This document shows, piece after piece, positions 52,662-62,169 of a DNA stretch of 64,000 nt. The notes below the pieces were generated by a model that saw nothing but the letters and a program-made list of their open reading frames with translations, was not told where the DNA came from and made no database searches. Made by a program: the position numbers and the translations under genes. How positions within the stretch are numbered: position 1 is the stretch's first letter; every line of letters begins with the position of its first letter. Source of the DNA: Marivita sp046592965 (GTDB lineage Bacteria > Pseudomonadota > Alphaproteobacteria > Rhodobacterales > Rhodobacteraceae); assembly GCF_046592965.1 (NCBI RefSeq), contig NZ_JBISBV010000002.1, forward strand, positions 1 through 64,000, written 5' to 3'.

Positions 52662-54461
52662 ATGGCGGACGCGACGATCAAGCCGGTCAAGAATGAAGAG
52701 CGGGAGAAGTCCAAGAAACTGGGCTCTCTGGCGGCGCTCTGGCCGTTTTTGAAACCCTATAGAACGCTGATGGTTGCAGCGCTTCTGGCGCTCACGGCAA
52801 CGGCGACGATCTCGTTGATCCTGCCACTGGCGGTGCGTCGCGTGGTGGACAATTTCAACACCTCCGACGGGGCATTGCTCGATCGGTATTTTGCCGCAGC
52901 GCTCGGAATTGCCGCACTTCTGGCGGTGGGCACCGCACTGCGCTACGCGCTGGTGACCCGCCTGGGGGAGCGTGTTGTCGCGGATATCCGCAAAGCGGTG
53001 TTTGCGCGGGTCGTCAGTCTCAGCCCGTCGTTTTATGAAAAAATCATGACCGGCGAAGTGCTAAGCCGGATCACGACCGACACGACCCTCATTCTGAGCG
53101 TCATCGGTTCGTCGATCTCGATTGCGCTGCGCAACGTGCTGATCTTCTTTGGTGGCATCGTGTTGATGCTGTTCACCTCAGCGAAACTGACCGGAATGGT
53201 GCTTTTGATCGTTCCGCTGGTCGTGGTGCCGATCCTCGTTCTGGGCCGCAAGATGCGCAAGCTCAGCCGCGAGAACCAAGACTGGATCGCCGCCTCGTCG
53301 GGAAGCGCATCCGAGGTGTTGCTTGCCGTGCAGACAGTCCAGGCCTTCACGCATGAGAAACTGTCGCAACAGGCGTTCTCTGACGTCACCGAAAAGAGCT
53401 TTGACGCCGCGCGCCGCCGTATCTGGACGCGGGCGCAAATGACGGCGATCGTGATCTTCCTTGTCTTTACGGGCATCGTCGGAGTGCTCTGGATCGGTGC
53501 CACGGATGTGCGCAACGGCGCGATGAGTGCCGGCGCGCTGGTGCAGTTCGTGATTTATTCCGTCATGGTTGCCGGCGGTGTCGCCGCGCTCTCGGAGATC
53601 TTCGGCGAATTGCAACGCGCAGCGGGGGCCACCGAACGCCTGATCGAATTGCTGCATGCCGAGGATACGGTCAACGATCCCGAAGTGCCGGTCACGCTGC
53701 CGGAACCGGTCAGGGGCGAGATCACGTTCGAGGATGTGTATTTCGCCTATCCAAGCCGTCCTGACATTGCCGCGCTTGATGGGGTGAACCTCAATATCGC
53801 ACCGGGCGAGACGGTGGCCGTTGTCGGGCCAAGCGGAGCCGGAAAGACAACGATCATCCAGCTGATCCAGCGATTTTATGATCCGGATTCGGGCGCGGTC
53901 TGTCTTGACGGCATGCGGCTCGATGCGCTCAACCGGGATGCCTTCCGTCGCCATATCGCCCTGGTGCCTCAGGATCCGGTGATCTTTGCCGCTTCGGCGC
54001 GGGACAATATCCGGTTTGGCCGTCCCGACGCGAGCGATGCCGAAGTCGAATCAGCCGCGCGGGCCGCTGCTGCACATGACTTCATCACCGCGCTGCCGGA
54101 TGGCTATGACAGCGGTCTGGGTGAACGCGGTGTGATGTTGTCGGGAGGCCAGAAACAACGCATCGCCATCGCGCGCGCGATCCTGCGCGACGCGCCGGTT
54201 TTGTTGCTGGACGAGGCGACAAGCGCGCTGGATGCCGAAAGTGAACGCGCCGTGCAGCGGGCGGTGGACGAATTGTCCGAAGGGCGTACCACGATCATCG
54301 TCGCGCACCGGCTGGCGACCGTGAAAAAGGCGGACCGCATCATCGTGATGGATCAAGGCCGCATCGTCGCCACCGGCGCGCATGATGCATTGGTGTCCGA
54401 AGACGGGCTTTACGCGCGTCTGGCGCGTCTGCAATTTACCGATGGCATCGCGGCCGAGTGA
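52662..54461 (+). CDS. ABC exporter, fused permease and ATPase (MsbA-like)
   Basis: The protein of about 599 residues has a six-helix transmembrane domain (about residues 35-310) and a C-terminal ATPase with Walker A GPSGAGKTTIIQLIQRF (near 393), signature MLSGGQKQRIAIARAIL, Walker B APVLLLDEATSALD and the H-loop VAHRL. The first domain contains RLGERVVADIRKAVFARVVSLSPSFYEKIMTGEVLSRITTDT. It acts as a homodimeric exporter, probably of a lipid or peptide; MsbA is a plausible but unproven homologue. The ATG at 52662 matches the family start; the open frame upstream is inside the tRNA-downstream spacer. Confidence 0.85.
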   Translation: MADATIKPVKNEEREKSKKLGSLAALWPFLKPYRTLMVAALLALTATATISLILPLAVRRVVDNFNTSDGALLDRYFAAALGIAALLAVGTALRYALVTRLGERVVADIRKAVFARVVSLSPSFYEKIMTGEVLSRITTDTTLILSVIGSSISIALRNVLIFFGGIVLMLFTSAKLTGMVLLIVPLVVVPILVLGRKMRKLSRENQDWIAASSGSASEVLLAVQTVQAFTHEKLSQQAFSDVTEKSFDAARRRIWTRAQMTAIVIFLVFTGIVGVLWIGATDVRNGAMSAGALVQFVIYSVMVAGGVAALSEIFGELQRAAGATERLIELLHAEDTVNDPEVPVTLPEPVRGEITFEDVYFAYPSRPDIAALDGVNLNIAPGETVAVVGPSGAGKTTIIQLIQRFYDPDSGAVCLDGMRLDALNRDAFRRHIALVPQDPVIFAASARDNIRFGRPDASDAEVESAARAAAAHDFITALPDGYDSGLGERGVMLSGGQKQRIAIARAILRDAPVLLLDEATSALDAESERAVQRAVDELSEGRTTIIVAHRLATVKKADRIIVMDQGRIVATGAHDALVSEDGLYARLARLQFTDGIAAE

Positions 54462-54553
54462 TTTCTCCGCTCTGCGATCCGTGTGACCCGGTGACGCTCG
54501 CCATGCGTGGTTGAATGCGGTATCGGCGGTTCTGCACGACACAAGGGATGCGC

Positions 54554-55027
54554 ATGGAAAACGACGTTATTGCCGAGGTTGATCCAACGGGTCCACGCCG
54601 CTGGATCGCAATTTCGACGCTGCTCATGCTGGGCGGACTTCTGGTCTACGTCGCTTTGGTGCAAGAGCAATCGCATTTCGGATGGACAGCGCTTCTTGTG
54701 GTGCTGGGCACAGGGGCACTTTGGTTTGCGCAAAAATTGCACGTTGCCACGGCGCGGAAGCTCTATTTGACCGATGTCGCGCTGATCGACAGTGATGGTA
54801 CCGTTCTGGCGCGCACCGACGATATCGTCTCGGTTGAGCGTGGCATGTTGTCGATCAAGCCATCCAACGGATTTATGCTGAAATTGAAAAACCCGGCGCC
54901 ACGAGCGTGGCAGCCGGGTCTGTGGTGGCGTATCGGGCGCCGGGTGGCTGTGGGCGGGGTCACGCCGGGTGTGCAAACCCGCCCAATGGCCGACATCATC
55001 GCGACGATGATTGCCAGGGAACGTTAG
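54554..55027 (+). CDS. Membrane protein of unknown function, two helices
   Basis: The protein of about 157 residues has two membrane helices (residues about 17-36 and 44-64) and a C-terminal soluble domain of about 90 residues (KLYLTDVALIDSDGTVLARTDDIVSVERGML), which could be a beta-rich fold like bacterial PH domains. I do not recognise a named family. The likely start is the ATG at 54554, with AAGGG six bases upstream. Its stop lies four bases from the convergent Tad-type gene, so no terminator is seen. It is downstream of the ABC exporter and may be a co-transcribed helper. Confidence 0.6.
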   Translation: MENDVIAEVDPTGPRRWIAISTLLMLGGLLVYVALVQEQSHFGWTALLVVLGTGALWFAQKLHVATARKLYLTDVALIDSDGTVLARTDDIVSVERGMLSIKPSNGFMLKLKNPAPRAWQPGLWWRIGRRVAVGGVTPGVQTRPMADIIATMIARER

Positions 55028-55030
55028 CCC

Positions 55031-55774
55031 TCAGACGCTGTTCTTTTTACCCTTGCCGTTGCCGCCTTTGCTGGAGCCGGTACAGCTTGCCGATGCAGCA
55101 CCTTCGTCAGCGTTTTCGGCATTGTTGTTGCAAAGCGATCCACCGGGAGCATCCTGATCCCCATTCCCCCAGCCGTTATTCTGGAATTGCTTTTGCGACC
55201 CGTCATTGACGCCTTCAAAGATGATCTGCGGCGAAAACCGTGGGCGTGTAAATGAATACACCTCGATGTCAAAGTCAGAGAGACCGATATTGCTGAAAAT
55301 CGGCAGATAAAGATCACGCGTTTCTACGTAGATAAATTGATCGCCGGCGGCCATTATCGGGAGTTGATCGGCTAGGGCGCTTACATCCGATTCGGTAAGA
55401 CCGGACCAATCTCCGCGAGCCTCTGACCATACGAGATCGTACGTTCCATTGGTTGATTTCCCTTTTTCGTTGTACTGTATAGCGGTAACGCGCAGATCAA
55501 CATAATCCCCCCGAGCCTTGGTGAGGTGGAACAGCAGTTCCCTGGCGTTGTCTATATAGGAATCATCAATCATATCGGTTTCACGTGAGAGCATGTCTGC
55601 AATCGTGTAGTTGGCTTTATGATTGATTGATACTTGGCGCAACATATCGAAATAAAGCCAAGCAGCTGCGAATATCACCATAAGTGCGGGAAAAACAATT
55701 ACGGCTTCCAAGGGAATGTTCCCATCGGTGCGGCGCGTAAAGCGACGTAGGAAGTGAAGCGATTTGGTCATCAT
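55031..55774 (-). CDS. TadE-like pseudopilin/pilus assembly protein
   Basis: The 247-residue protein has a short basic N-terminus, then the TadE-like segment FTRRTDGNIPLEAVIVFPALMVIFAAAWLYFDM (residues about 11-45), in which the Gly-Asn-Ile and Glu-Ala mark the pseudopilin-type helix. The remainder is a periplasmic domain with a low-complexity C-terminus (SCTGSSKGGNGKGKK). It is the last gene of a three-gene operon with overlapping starts. Confidence 0.75.
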   Translation of the reverse strand: MMTKSLHFLRRFTRRTDGNIPLEAVIVFPALMVIFAAAWLYFDMLRQVSINHKANYTIADMLSRETDMIDDSYIDNARELLFHLTKARGDYVDLRVTAIQYNEKGKSTNGTYDLVWSEARGDWSGLTESDVSALADQLPIMAAGDQFIYVETRDLYLPIFSNIGLSDFDIEVYSFTRPRFSPQIIFEGVNDGSQKQFQNNGWGNGDQDAPGGSLCNNNAENADEGAASASCTGSSKGGNGKGKKNSV

Positions 55775-56310
55775 GACGACGGCTCCTGAACAAAGGCCGA
55801 GAAAGAGACAATCTTCGTGTATCCGTTTTCGTCAGAGAAAAGGGAGTCTGCGAAGGGTCGCGAAATCTTGGGAATATACTTGTAGCAGGCACGCAAATAC
55901 ATGAGTTCGTTGTCTCGACCCGGTTCGAAGGTTCGCAACGGATTCACGGCAGCGGAAGTATCGACGCAATCTGCAAGAGCTGACGGGTCGTTCCAATCGC
56001 GAAGGTCGAGCTTGATCATCTCAAGCTTGAGCGTTTCCTCGCATTTTTCAAGTGCCGTCGTTTGTGAACAGATCTTTGTTTTCAGTGCGTCATGAGTGAG
56101 GGTGTTGTCCCCCGTGTTCAAACGCACCTCGCGGACAGTGGTATCAAGAGCGCGTTCGAGTTGGTTGTAGCGAATTGTAAGCATGCCAAGCTCGATTGTG
56201 GCGAGGATCATGCTCATAAAGAACGGCAAGAGGATCAGGAACGGAACCGTCATCGTACCATCATCACTCTGTAGAAACCGGCGAAAGCGGTATGTCGAAA
56301 AGCGGGTCAT
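55771..56310 (-). CDS. TadE/TadG-like pseudopilin
   Basis: The 179-residue protein starts with a basic stretch and SDDGTMTVPFLILLPFFMSMILATIELGML (residues about 15-45), the TadE/TadG-type hydrophobic helix after a Gly. The remainder contains several Cys residues (KICSQTTALEKCEET, DCVDTS, RACYK), suggesting disulfides. It overlaps both neighbours by four bases. Confidence 0.75.
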   Translation of the reverse strand: MTRFSTYRFRRFLQSDDGTMTVPFLILLPFFMSMILATIELGMLTIRYNQLERALDTTVREVRLNTGDNTLTHDALKTKICSQTTALEKCEETLKLEMIKLDLRDWNDPSALADCVDTSAAVNPLRTFEPGRDNELMYLRACYKYIPKISRPFADSLFSDENGYTKIVSFSAFVQEPSS

Positions 56311-57971
56311 TGTGTCAGCCTCAATTGGTTGATGGTGCGAGCGATTGCCTTGAACGCATCGCTGATTTCCAGGCCTTCAACAGGGAAGTAGTGGGCAGGT
56401 GACGATGCACAATTGCGCATCGCGGCCTGTCCTTCCTCGGGGGCTTCAAAGCCGATGGAAAACACCGTGATCCCGGTATCGCGAGCTTTTTCGCAGATGT
56501 TGGACAACCGCGCATCCGCTTGGCTTCCGGAGACGATAGAACCATATGAGTAATACGCGTTGTAGTATTCGGAATAGCTTACCCGACCGTCCTGATAGGG
56601 TTTGCGGAAAAACTTGTTTCCGAAGGCGCGTGTGCCCCAACGCTGAAATACTTCGGCGTTCGACATACGGCGTGCATTCGAACCGCCATCAGGCTCGTTG
56701 GCGTATCTGTCAGATGAGCTGCCATTCTTGAAGCGTTCCAAGTAATAGACATCGTTCGATGTGCCGCTCGCATTGCTGACACGGTGCGAAAAACGATCGT
56801 TGTAAGGATCATTGTCGCCGCGGTCGTCAATCCAGATATCAGAATCGCCACCGTTATATTTCGGTTTGAGATCGTATTGCGTGGTGTTCATTCCGTCTGT
56901 CATGACCACCGCGATCTTGAGCACGTCAATCGCATCGTACGCGCCTGGTCGACCGGATGCCTCGCTGACAACGTGACCATCGCCGATTAGACCGGAAACG
57001 ACTGGTCGTGCGGCGGGGTCAAGTAGAGCTACACCCCATTTCATGCCCAGATCAATTGCTGTATTGCCACCAGCTCCGAGCGTTTCGATGTGAGCCACGA
57101 GTTCGTCGAGATCATTGCTGTGAGGCAGAATCGCGCCATAATCATCCGTTGGGCACCACGAACTTGTGGTTTGCACCGAGTTTTCGTCGAGCGAATACGG
57201 ATCGAAATGGGCGAGCCGCTGCAATTCGCTCGATGGCGAGATACCGGTTTGCAAGAAGTCAGCATCGTACATCCGCACGCAGGACGACGCTTCGTGTTCA
57301 TCGGTAAGCGTGAAATGCGGAGCGAGACGCGGACCGAGGTTTACGGTCGCGTTGTAGGGAACGATGCTGATTGTCGTCAGACCGGAGTTTTGACCATTGA
57401 GAACGGTTGTGACGAATTCTTTGGCCGACGACCGAAGGTTTTCGATCTTTTGATTTGACCCCATGGAGCCGGATATGTCGAGGATGAGCGAGATTTCGAT
57501 GTTCTGAATTCGCTCTTCGGCCTGGGATGTTCCTCCAGCCTGTAAAACGTCAACGTTTAACAACTTGAGAAAGTTCGCAGGAAAGTTTCGGTGAGCTTCG
57601 ACCGTGACGGTGCGGTAGTTCAAGCCTTCGTTCACGTCGATGCTTGTCAAAGTGTCCCCAAGCAGCATCTTGTCGAAATGGTCTTCGACAACAAGATACG
57701 GATCAAGCCTCTGCTCAAGATTTGCAGCAGCAAGAGCCGATCCATCGAGGGTATTTTGAATTTTCGTTCGTTCGACTTCGGCGAGCATCATATCGATCCC
57801 GACGCCTCCGAACACCAGCATGAGCATCGATCCGGCCAAAGCGAGGATCGACATGTTGCCTTCGGTTTCCCGGGCGAAGCGGCTGAGTGTTACGGCCGCA
57901 CTGGACCGTAGCATGGATTTCTTCCGTTTCCCGACCGGCAGCCTTGGCAGAAGGTTGCTTGATCCGATCAT
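56307..57971 (-). CDS. TadG-like protein with von Willebrand A domain
   Basis: The 554-residue protein has the TadG N-terminal segment ETEGNMSILALAGSMLMLVFGGVGIDMM (residues about 35-62) and a von Willebrand A domain with the metal-binding MIDAS motif DISGSMGSN beginning at residue 165. It ends EISDAFKAIARTINQLRLTQ. TadG proteins are pseudopilin-associated and secreted by Tad systems. The first gene of the operon, it has GAGGT five bases before the ATG. No other tad genes (ATPase, secretin, prepilin peptidase) are in the window. Confidence 0.8.
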   Translation of the reverse strand: MIGSSNLLPRLPVGKRKKSMLRSSAAVTLSRFARETEGNMSILALAGSMLMLVFGGVGIDMMLAEVERTKIQNTLDGSALAAANLEQRLDPYLVVEDHFDKMLLGDTLTSIDVNEGLNYRTVTVEAHRNFPANFLKLLNVDVLQAGGTSQAEERIQNIEISLILDISGSMGSNQKIENLRSSAKEFVTTVLNGQNSGLTTISIVPYNATVNLGPRLAPHFTLTDEHEASSCVRMYDADFLQTGISPSSELQRLAHFDPYSLDENSVQTTSSWCPTDDYGAILPHSNDLDELVAHIETLGAGGNTAIDLGMKWGVALLDPAARPVVSGLIGDGHVVSEASGRPGAYDAIDVLKIAVVMTDGMNTTQYDLKPKYNGGDSDIWIDDRGDNDPYNDRFSHRVSNASGTSNDVYYLERFKNGSSSDRYANEPDGGSNARRMSNAEVFQRWGTRAFGNKFFRKPYQDGRVSYSEYYNAYYSYGSIVSGSQADARLSNICEKARDTGITVFSIGFEAPEEGQAAMRNCASSPAHYFPVEGLEISDAFKAIARTINQLRLTQ

Positions 57972-58270
57972 TAGTTACCTCTTTCCCGCCTTTTTGAAGA
58001 CGGACTGACACCCCACTTAGATTTTGTCAGGAATGATCGCAAAACACGGCGGGAATAGGGCAGGAATTGTGGAAAAATTAGGGAATATGTTGAATTAACG
58101 AGATGATTCAGTTTGGGTAGGGCATATTGAGGCCCGATTTGAAACAGTCGACAGTCTGTGGTGCCGCAACTCCGGGACACCGCCAGCGTAGAAAGGCGTG
58201 TCATATCAAGCCGGCTGTCATAGGCTGATCAAGAACGAGGGCAGGAGCCTGCAACCCCCAGGAGGGACCG
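57972..58270. other. Divergent intergenic region between Tad genes and glutamate dehydrogenase, no gene seen
   Basis: About 300 bp with no supportable gene. It should contain divergent promoters. The stretch 58060-58110 is AT-rich (GGAATATGTTGAATTAACGA), but I cannot place -35/-10 boxes confidently. AGGAGG lies six bases before the glutamate dehydrogenase ATG. Confidence 0.45.
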
Positions 58271-59707
58271 ATGAACATTTTACCCGCACACGAACCGACA
58301 TTCCGCCAATCCGTCGACCTGATGTTCAACCGCGCCGTGGCGCTGATGGACCTGCGCCCGGGTCTGGAGGAGAAAATCCGGGTCTGCAACGCCACCTATA
58401 CAGTGCGGTTCGGTGTGCGACTGCGGGGCCACATACAGACATTCACCGGCTATCGCTCGGTTCATTCCGAACACATGGAGCCGGTCAAGGGTGGTATCCG
58501 CTACGCGCCCTCCGTCAATCAGGACGAGGTCGAGGCGCTGGCTGCGCTGATGACGTATAAATGCGCCCTGGTCGAAGCGCCGTTTGGCGGCTCGAAAGGG
58601 GGGCTGTGCATTGATCCGCGCGAATACGATGAACACGAACTTGAATTGATCACGCGCCGCTTTGCCTATGAATTGATCAAGCGCGACATGATCAATCCTG
58701 CGCAAAACGTACCGGCGCCCGACATGGGCACGTCAGAGCGTGAAATGGCCTGGATTGCCGATCAATATGCGCGCATGAACACCACCGACATCAATTCCCG
58801 CGCCTGTGTTACCGGCAAGCCGTTGAATGCCGGTGGTATCTCCGGTCGTGTCGAGGCGACGGGCCGTGGTGTCCAATACGCCCTTCGCGAGTTCTTTCGT
58901 CACCCCGAAGACGTCAAGGCGACCGGTTTGTCAGGGTCTCTAGATGGCAAGCGGGTCATCATTCAGGGCTTGGGCAACGTCGGCTATCACGCTGCAAAAT
59001 TTTTGCGCGACGAAGACGGCGCCAAGATCACCGGCATTATCGAACACGATGGCGCGCTCTTCAACGAGGCGGGTCTGAACGTCGATGCGGTGCGCGAATG
59101 GATCGTCAAGCATGGCGGCGTCACCGGTTATCCGGATGCGACCCACACCGCCGAAGGTGCGGCTGTGCTTGAGGAGGAGTGCGACATCCTGATCCCGGCG
59201 GCTCTGGAAGGTGTCATCAATCTCAAGAATGCTCATGAAATCAAGGCACCATTGATCATCGAGGCGGCGAACGGTCCAATCACCGCCGGTGCCGACGACA
59301 TTCTTCGCGAGCGTGGCGTCGTCATCATTCCGGACATGTATGCCAACGCAGGCGGCGTGACCGTATCCTATTTCGAATGGGTCAAGAATCTCAGCCATAT
59401 ACGCTTTGGCCGGATGCAGCGCCGTCAGGAAGAGGCGCGGCACGAATTGATCGTGAAAGAGCTTGAACGACTGAGCGATCATCTGGGCGACAAATGGACC
59501 ATGACGCCGGATTTCAAATCCAAGTACCTGCGCGGCGCCGACGAGCTGGAACTGGTGCGCTCGGGGTTGGATGACACAATGCGCATTGCCTATCAATCGA
59601 TGCGCGAAATCTGGCACGGTCGCGGAGATGTCGAGGATTTGCGCACCGCCGCCTATATCGCGTCGATCGAGAAAGTTGCCGCCAGCTATCGTGCGAAAGG
59701 CCTCTGA
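58271..59707 (+). CDS. gdhA: Glutamate dehydrogenase (Glu/Leu/Phe/Val dehydrogenase family)
   Basis: The 478-residue protein contains PVKGGIRYAPSVNQDEVEALAALMTYKCALVEAPFGGSKGGLCIDP, with the catalytic Lys in PFGGSKGG, and a Rossmann domain with RVIIQGLGNVGYHAAKFLRDEDGAKITGI (residues about 232-262). The family interconverts glutamate and 2-oxoglutarate plus ammonia with NAD(P). The length suits a hexameric enzyme of the smaller class. A good Shine-Dalgarno AGGAGG precedes the ATG. Strict glutamate specificity is assumed from family convention only. Confidence 0.88.
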   Translation: MNILPAHEPTFRQSVDLMFNRAVALMDLRPGLEEKIRVCNATYTVRFGVRLRGHIQTFTGYRSVHSEHMEPVKGGIRYAPSVNQDEVEALAALMTYKCALVEAPFGGSKGGLCIDPREYDEHELELITRRFAYELIKRDMINPAQNVPAPDMGTSEREMAWIADQYARMNTTDINSRACVTGKPLNAGGISGRVEATGRGVQYALREFFRHPEDVKATGLSGSLDGKRVIIQGLGNVGYHAAKFLRDEDGAKITGIIEHDGALFNEAGLNVDAVREWIVKHGGVTGYPDATHTAEGAAVLEEECDILIPAALEGVINLKNAHEIKAPLIIEAANGPITAGADDILRERGVVIIPDMYANAGGVTVSYFEWVKNLSHIRFGRMQRRQEEARHELIVKELERLSDHLGDKWTMTPDFKSKYLRGADELELVRSGLDDTMRIAYQSMREIWHGRGDVEDLRTAAYIASIEKVAASYRAKGL

Positions 59708-59721
59708 CACATGACAACCGG

Positions 59722-59764
59722 ATTGGGCTGCGCTAGGTAGCAATCGAAACCGAAGCAGCCCAAT
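59722..59764 (+). promoter_or_regulatory. Long inverted repeat in the gdhA downstream leader
   Basis: ATTGGGCTGC (59722-59731) pairs exactly with GCAGCCCAAT (59755-59764), with a 23-base loop. It ends four bases before the GAGGGA Shine-Dalgarno of the next gene. There is no T-run, so it may be a transcript-stabilising or translation-controlling stem instead of a terminator. Confidence 0.5.
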
Positions 59765-59778
59765 TCCGAGGGACCGAC

Positions 59779-60081
59779 ATGATCCGTACCGTTTTCACCA
59801 CCGCCTCCGTCATGCTTGTACTGGCCTTGCCAGCGATGGCTCAGGAGAAAGAGGCGGAATGCCGCAAGCAGGGCCAGATCGCCACCAACATCATGTCGGA
59901 GCGCAAGAGCGGCACATCCTCCGGAGCCGCGGAAAAACGTGTGATCCGCATGCTGCCCGACGATGCCAAGAATTACGAAGCGGCGATTCCGGCCTTGGTC
60001 GAGTGGATCTACGGGCTGCCAGAAGAACAGATGACGCCGGAGGTCAGCAATGCGCTCTATCAGGTGTGCCTGTCTCAGTAA
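59779..60081 (+). CDS. Small exported protein of unknown function
   Basis: The 100-residue protein has a clear signal peptide (MIRTVFTTASVMLVLALPAMAQ, cleavage near residue 21) and a mature part of about 79 residues with two Cys residues (ECRKQGQI and YQVCLSQ), which could form a disulfide. I do not recognise a family. It is preceded by GAGGGA and lies between glutamate dehydrogenase and primase. It is probably periplasmic. Confidence 0.7.
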   Translation: MIRTVFTTASVMLVLALPAMAQEKEAECRKQGQIATNIMSERKSGTSSGAAEKRVIRMLPDDAKNYEAAIPALVEWIYGLPEEQMTPEVSNALYQVCLSQ

Positions 60082-60133
60082 GACGCCACCGGCGCCACTG
60101 GACTCTTAGACCCTCAAGGCCAATATTCGTTGA

Positions 60134-62080
60134 ATGAGCCTGCCACCCGGATTTCTTGATGAATTGCGCACGCGCACCAGCCTCACGCAGGTTGTTGGGC
60201 GCAAGGTGCTTTGGGACACGCGCAAGTCCAATCAGGCCAAGGGCGATATGTGGGCGCCGTGCCCCTTCCACCAGGAAAAATCCCCCAGCTTCCACGTCGA
60301 TGACCGCAAGGGGTTTTACTATTGCTTCGGCTGTCACGCCAAGGGCGATGCCATTTCCTTCGTGCGCGAGACCGAGAACGTGTCGTTCATGGAAGCGATT
60401 GAAATTCTTGCGGGCGAGGCCGGAATGCCGATGCCCGCACGCGATCCGCAGGCGCAGGAAAAATCCGATCACCGCAGCGCCTTGATCGACGTGATGGAAA
60501 AGGCGGTGCGGTTCTTCCGCTTGCAATTGCGCAGCGGCGCGGGATCGGCGGCGCGGGAATACCTCGCGCGGCGCGGTTTGGACGAAGCGACGCAAGACCG
60601 TTTCGGCATCGGTTTTGCACCCGCAGGTTGGCAGGCACTTTGGGATCACCTGACAGGGCAGGGCATTCCACCCGAGCATATCATCGAGGCCGGACTGGCG
60701 AAGCCGTCGCAGAAGGGCGGCAAACCCTATGATACGTTTCGCAACCGCATCATGTTCCCGATCGAGGACGCGCGCGGTCGTCCCATCGCTTTCGGTGGCC
60801 GGGCCATGGACCCGGACGACAACGCGAAATACCTCAACAGCCCCGAGACGCCACTGTTTGACAAAAGCCGCACGCTTTACAATCAGGGTCCAGCGCGCGA
60901 GGCGGCAGGGAAAGGTCAACCGCTGATCGTTGCCGAAGGCTACATGGACGTGATCGCGCTGACGACGGGCGGATTCGATGCCGCCGTGGCACCGCTTGGC
61001 ACCGCCGTCACCGAGACGCAGTTGCAGATGCTCTGGCGCATCACCGACGAACCGATCATGGCGCTGGATGGCGACAAGGCCGGGCTTCAGGCAGCCTACC
61101 GCGTCATTGATACCGCGCTCCCGTTGCTTGAAGCCGGCAAATCCCTGCGGTTTGTCCTGTTGCCCGAGGGGCAGGACCCGGACGATCTGATCCGCGCGCA
61201 AGGGCGCGATGCGATGCGCGCCCTGATCGATGCGGCCCAGCCGATGGTGCAGTTGCTTTGGCGACGTGAAACCGAAGGCCGCGTGTTCGATAGCCCCGAG
61301 CGCAAGGCCGGGCTCGACAAGACACTGCGCGAGCGTCTCAAGACCATCCAGGATCCGTCGTTGCGCGGCCATTACGGCGAAGAAATCAAACGCCTTCGCT
61401 GGGATCTGTTCAAGGCACCACGCAAAGCTGCCAGCGGTTCGTTTCGCCGCTTCAATGCGCAAGCGCCCACCAAGCCGACCGAGGACACGCGCGCGTCCGT
61501 GCTGGCGGCTGGCGGTGACAATGTCGAAACGCGTCTGCGCGAGGCCGTGATCCTTGCCGCGCTGCTGACCGTTCCCGATCTGATTGCCGAGTTCGAGGGC
61601 CAGATCGAGGACATGCGCTGCACCGATCCCGATCATGCCGCGCTGAGAGCGTGTCTTTTGCGCCACGCTGCTGATGCGCCGGAAAACGTGCAGGCCGCTG
61701 CCGATGCGATACTTGGCGGCGATGCTCTTGAAATGCTGTGCCGCGCACGCCATGTCGCCATCACGCCCTGCCTGCGCAACCCCGGCGATCGCGGATTGAC
61801 CCGTTTGACGATTGCGGAAGAACTGGCGAAACTCGAAGCCCGCACCGGCCTTGATACCGAAATTGCCGAGGCATCCGAAGATTTGCACGGACCGGCCGAT
61901 GAATCGCTGACCTGGCGGTTGGGCCAGGCAGCAAGAGCCCGACAATCCGCGCAGCGCGCGCAGTCGGAAGATACGACCGAATATGATCGCGGCCCCAACG
62001 GGGCATCGATCAACCGAGAAGAACGCAGCGCATTTGCCGCTTTGATGGAAACGATTCGATTCGACAAACCCCGAAGCTGA
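60134..62080 (+). CDS. dnaG: DNA primase
   Basis: The 648-residue protein is DnaG. It has the zinc-binding CHC2-type N-terminus (CPFHQEKSPSFHVDDRKGFYYCFGCHAKGDAISFV, residues about 38-75), and a TOPRIM domain with VAEGYMDVIAL (near 267) and DGDKAG (near 310). The C-terminal helicase-binding part is divergent. It synthesises the RNA primers for replication. The ATG at 60134 has only a weak Shine-Dalgarno. It is followed after 112 bp by rpoD, the usual macromolecular-synthesis arrangement, though rpsU is missing upstream. Confidence 0.95.
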   Translation: MSLPPGFLDELRTRTSLTQVVGRKVLWDTRKSNQAKGDMWAPCPFHQEKSPSFHVDDRKGFYYCFGCHAKGDAISFVRETENVSFMEAIEILAGEAGMPMPARDPQAQEKSDHRSALIDVMEKAVRFFRLQLRSGAGSAAREYLARRGLDEATQDRFGIGFAPAGWQALWDHLTGQGIPPEHIIEAGLAKPSQKGGKPYDTFRNRIMFPIEDARGRPIAFGGRAMDPDDNAKYLNSPETPLFDKSRTLYNQGPAREAAGKGQPLIVAEGYMDVIALTTGGFDAAVAPLGTAVTETQLQMLWRITDEPIMALDGDKAGLQAAYRVIDTALPLLEAGKSLRFVLLPEGQDPDDLIRAQGRDAMRALIDAAQPMVQLLWRRETEGRVFDSPERKAGLDKTLRERLKTIQDPSLRGHYGEEIKRLRWDLFKAPRKAASGSFRRFNAQAPTKPTEDTRASVLAAGGDNVETRLREAVILAALLTVPDLIAEFEGQIEDMRCTDPDHAALRACLLRHAADAPENVQAAADAILGGDALEMLCRARHVAITPCLRNPGDRGLTRLTIAEELAKLEARTGLDTEIAEASEDLHGPADESLTWRLGQAARARQSAQRAQSEDTTEYDRGPNGASINREERSAFAALMETIRFDKPRS

Positions 62081-62127
62081 CGGTGTTTTGCTAAGGAACA
62101 TGTAAACAAAAAAGGGTAAACGGGTGT

Positions 62128-62169
62128 GCGAATCGCTATTTCGCGCTAATGATTCGGGTCAACCGAATC
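62128..62169 (+). promoter_or_regulatory. Two hairpins between dnaG and rpoD
   Basis: GCGAA (62128-62132) pairs with TTCGC (62140-62144), and GATTCGG (62151-62157) pairs exactly with CCGAATC (62163-62169) around GTCAA. Neither has a T-run. They may be processing or stability elements that uncouple the levels of primase and sigma factor, as happens between these genes in enteric bacteria. Confidence 0.45.

Noticed and set aside
60044..62101. Long minus-strand frame opposite dnaG (685 codons)
   Set aside because: It lies antisense to a primase with intact zinc and TOPRIM motifs. High-GC codon bias creates such long shadow frames; it has no recognisable domain.
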